A stretch of DNA of 13,389 nt, from assembly GCA_021443605.1 (NCBI GenBank), contig JABUTQ010000055.1:1-13389 (forward strand). The letters run 5' to 3'. Below are positions 13,379-13,389 of the stretch, piece by piece. Each line of letters starts with the position of its first letter. The first letter of the stretch is position 1. A program made the translations under genes and the position numbers. The notes under the pieces were generated by a model. It did no database searches and had not been told where the DNA came from. It worked only from the letters and a program-made list of their open reading frames with translations. Source of the stretch: Bacteroidales bacterium. GTDB lineage: Bacteria; Bacteroidota; Bacteroidia; Bacteroidales; UBA932.

Positions 13379-13389
13379 ATTTTTACACC

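Noticed and set aside
1..13389. CRISPR, transposon, prophage or defence island
   Set aside because: No repeated spacer-like array, transposase, integrase or restriction gene is seen. All sizeable frames are explained by core-type genes, and only the two ends could border something else.

Overview
The window looks like ordinary chromosomal DNA from a member of the Bacteroidota, most likely the order Bacteroidales. The reasons are A-rich translation starts with almost no Shine-Dalgarno sequences, several TAnnTTTG-type -7 promoter boxes, and families typical of that phylum (GSCFA protein, the Bacteroidota form of GyrA, gyrA followed by an exported TPR protein, a lipoprotein NlpC/P60 peptidase next to a dipeptide epimerase). 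I cannot name a genus. No transposase, integrase, CRISPR array or phage module is visible. All genes are intact except the one cut by the left edge.

Layout. 1-728 (-): 5' half of hutH, histidine ammonia-lyase. 729-837: divergent promoter region. 838-1695 (+): folD. 1734-4100 (+): a two-gene unit, an SH3/NlpC-P60 lipoprotein peptidase of YkfC type and a Tat-signal L-Ala-D/L-Glu dipeptide epimerase; together they would process murein tripeptide outside the cytoplasm. 4162-5056 (+): a second two-gene unit, a 98-aa acidic helical protein of unknown role and a LemA protein, ending at a bidirectional terminator shared with the converging GSCFA gene (5106-5954, -). 6003-8414 (+): clpC, divergent from GSCFA and overlapping by 8 bp the convergent gene 8407-9141 (-). 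That gene resembles the C-terminal part of phage Hef-type homing-endonuclease proteins. 9233-13159 (+): gyrA and an exported TPR protein, 12 bp apart, with a strong terminator. 13253-13337 (+): tRNA-Ser(UGA) with its own promoter, then an inverted repeat running into the window edge.

How the genes fit together. hutH/folD are plausibly linked through one-carbon flow from histidine to tetrahydrofolate. The peptidase/epimerase pair is a coherent peptidoglycan-peptide salvage unit with an unusual extracytoplasmic location. clpC and gyrA are housekeeping genes.

The points most worth a second look are the Hef-like protein with an apparently eroded nuclease half, the exported murein-peptide epimerase, the relocation of the GyrA-box-like motif to the last blade of the GyrA C-terminal domain, very short or absent 5' leaders at three promoters, and signals that share bases (terminator T-tract with tRNA -33 box; clpC 3' end with its convergent neighbour). 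I found no clearly new multi-gene system.
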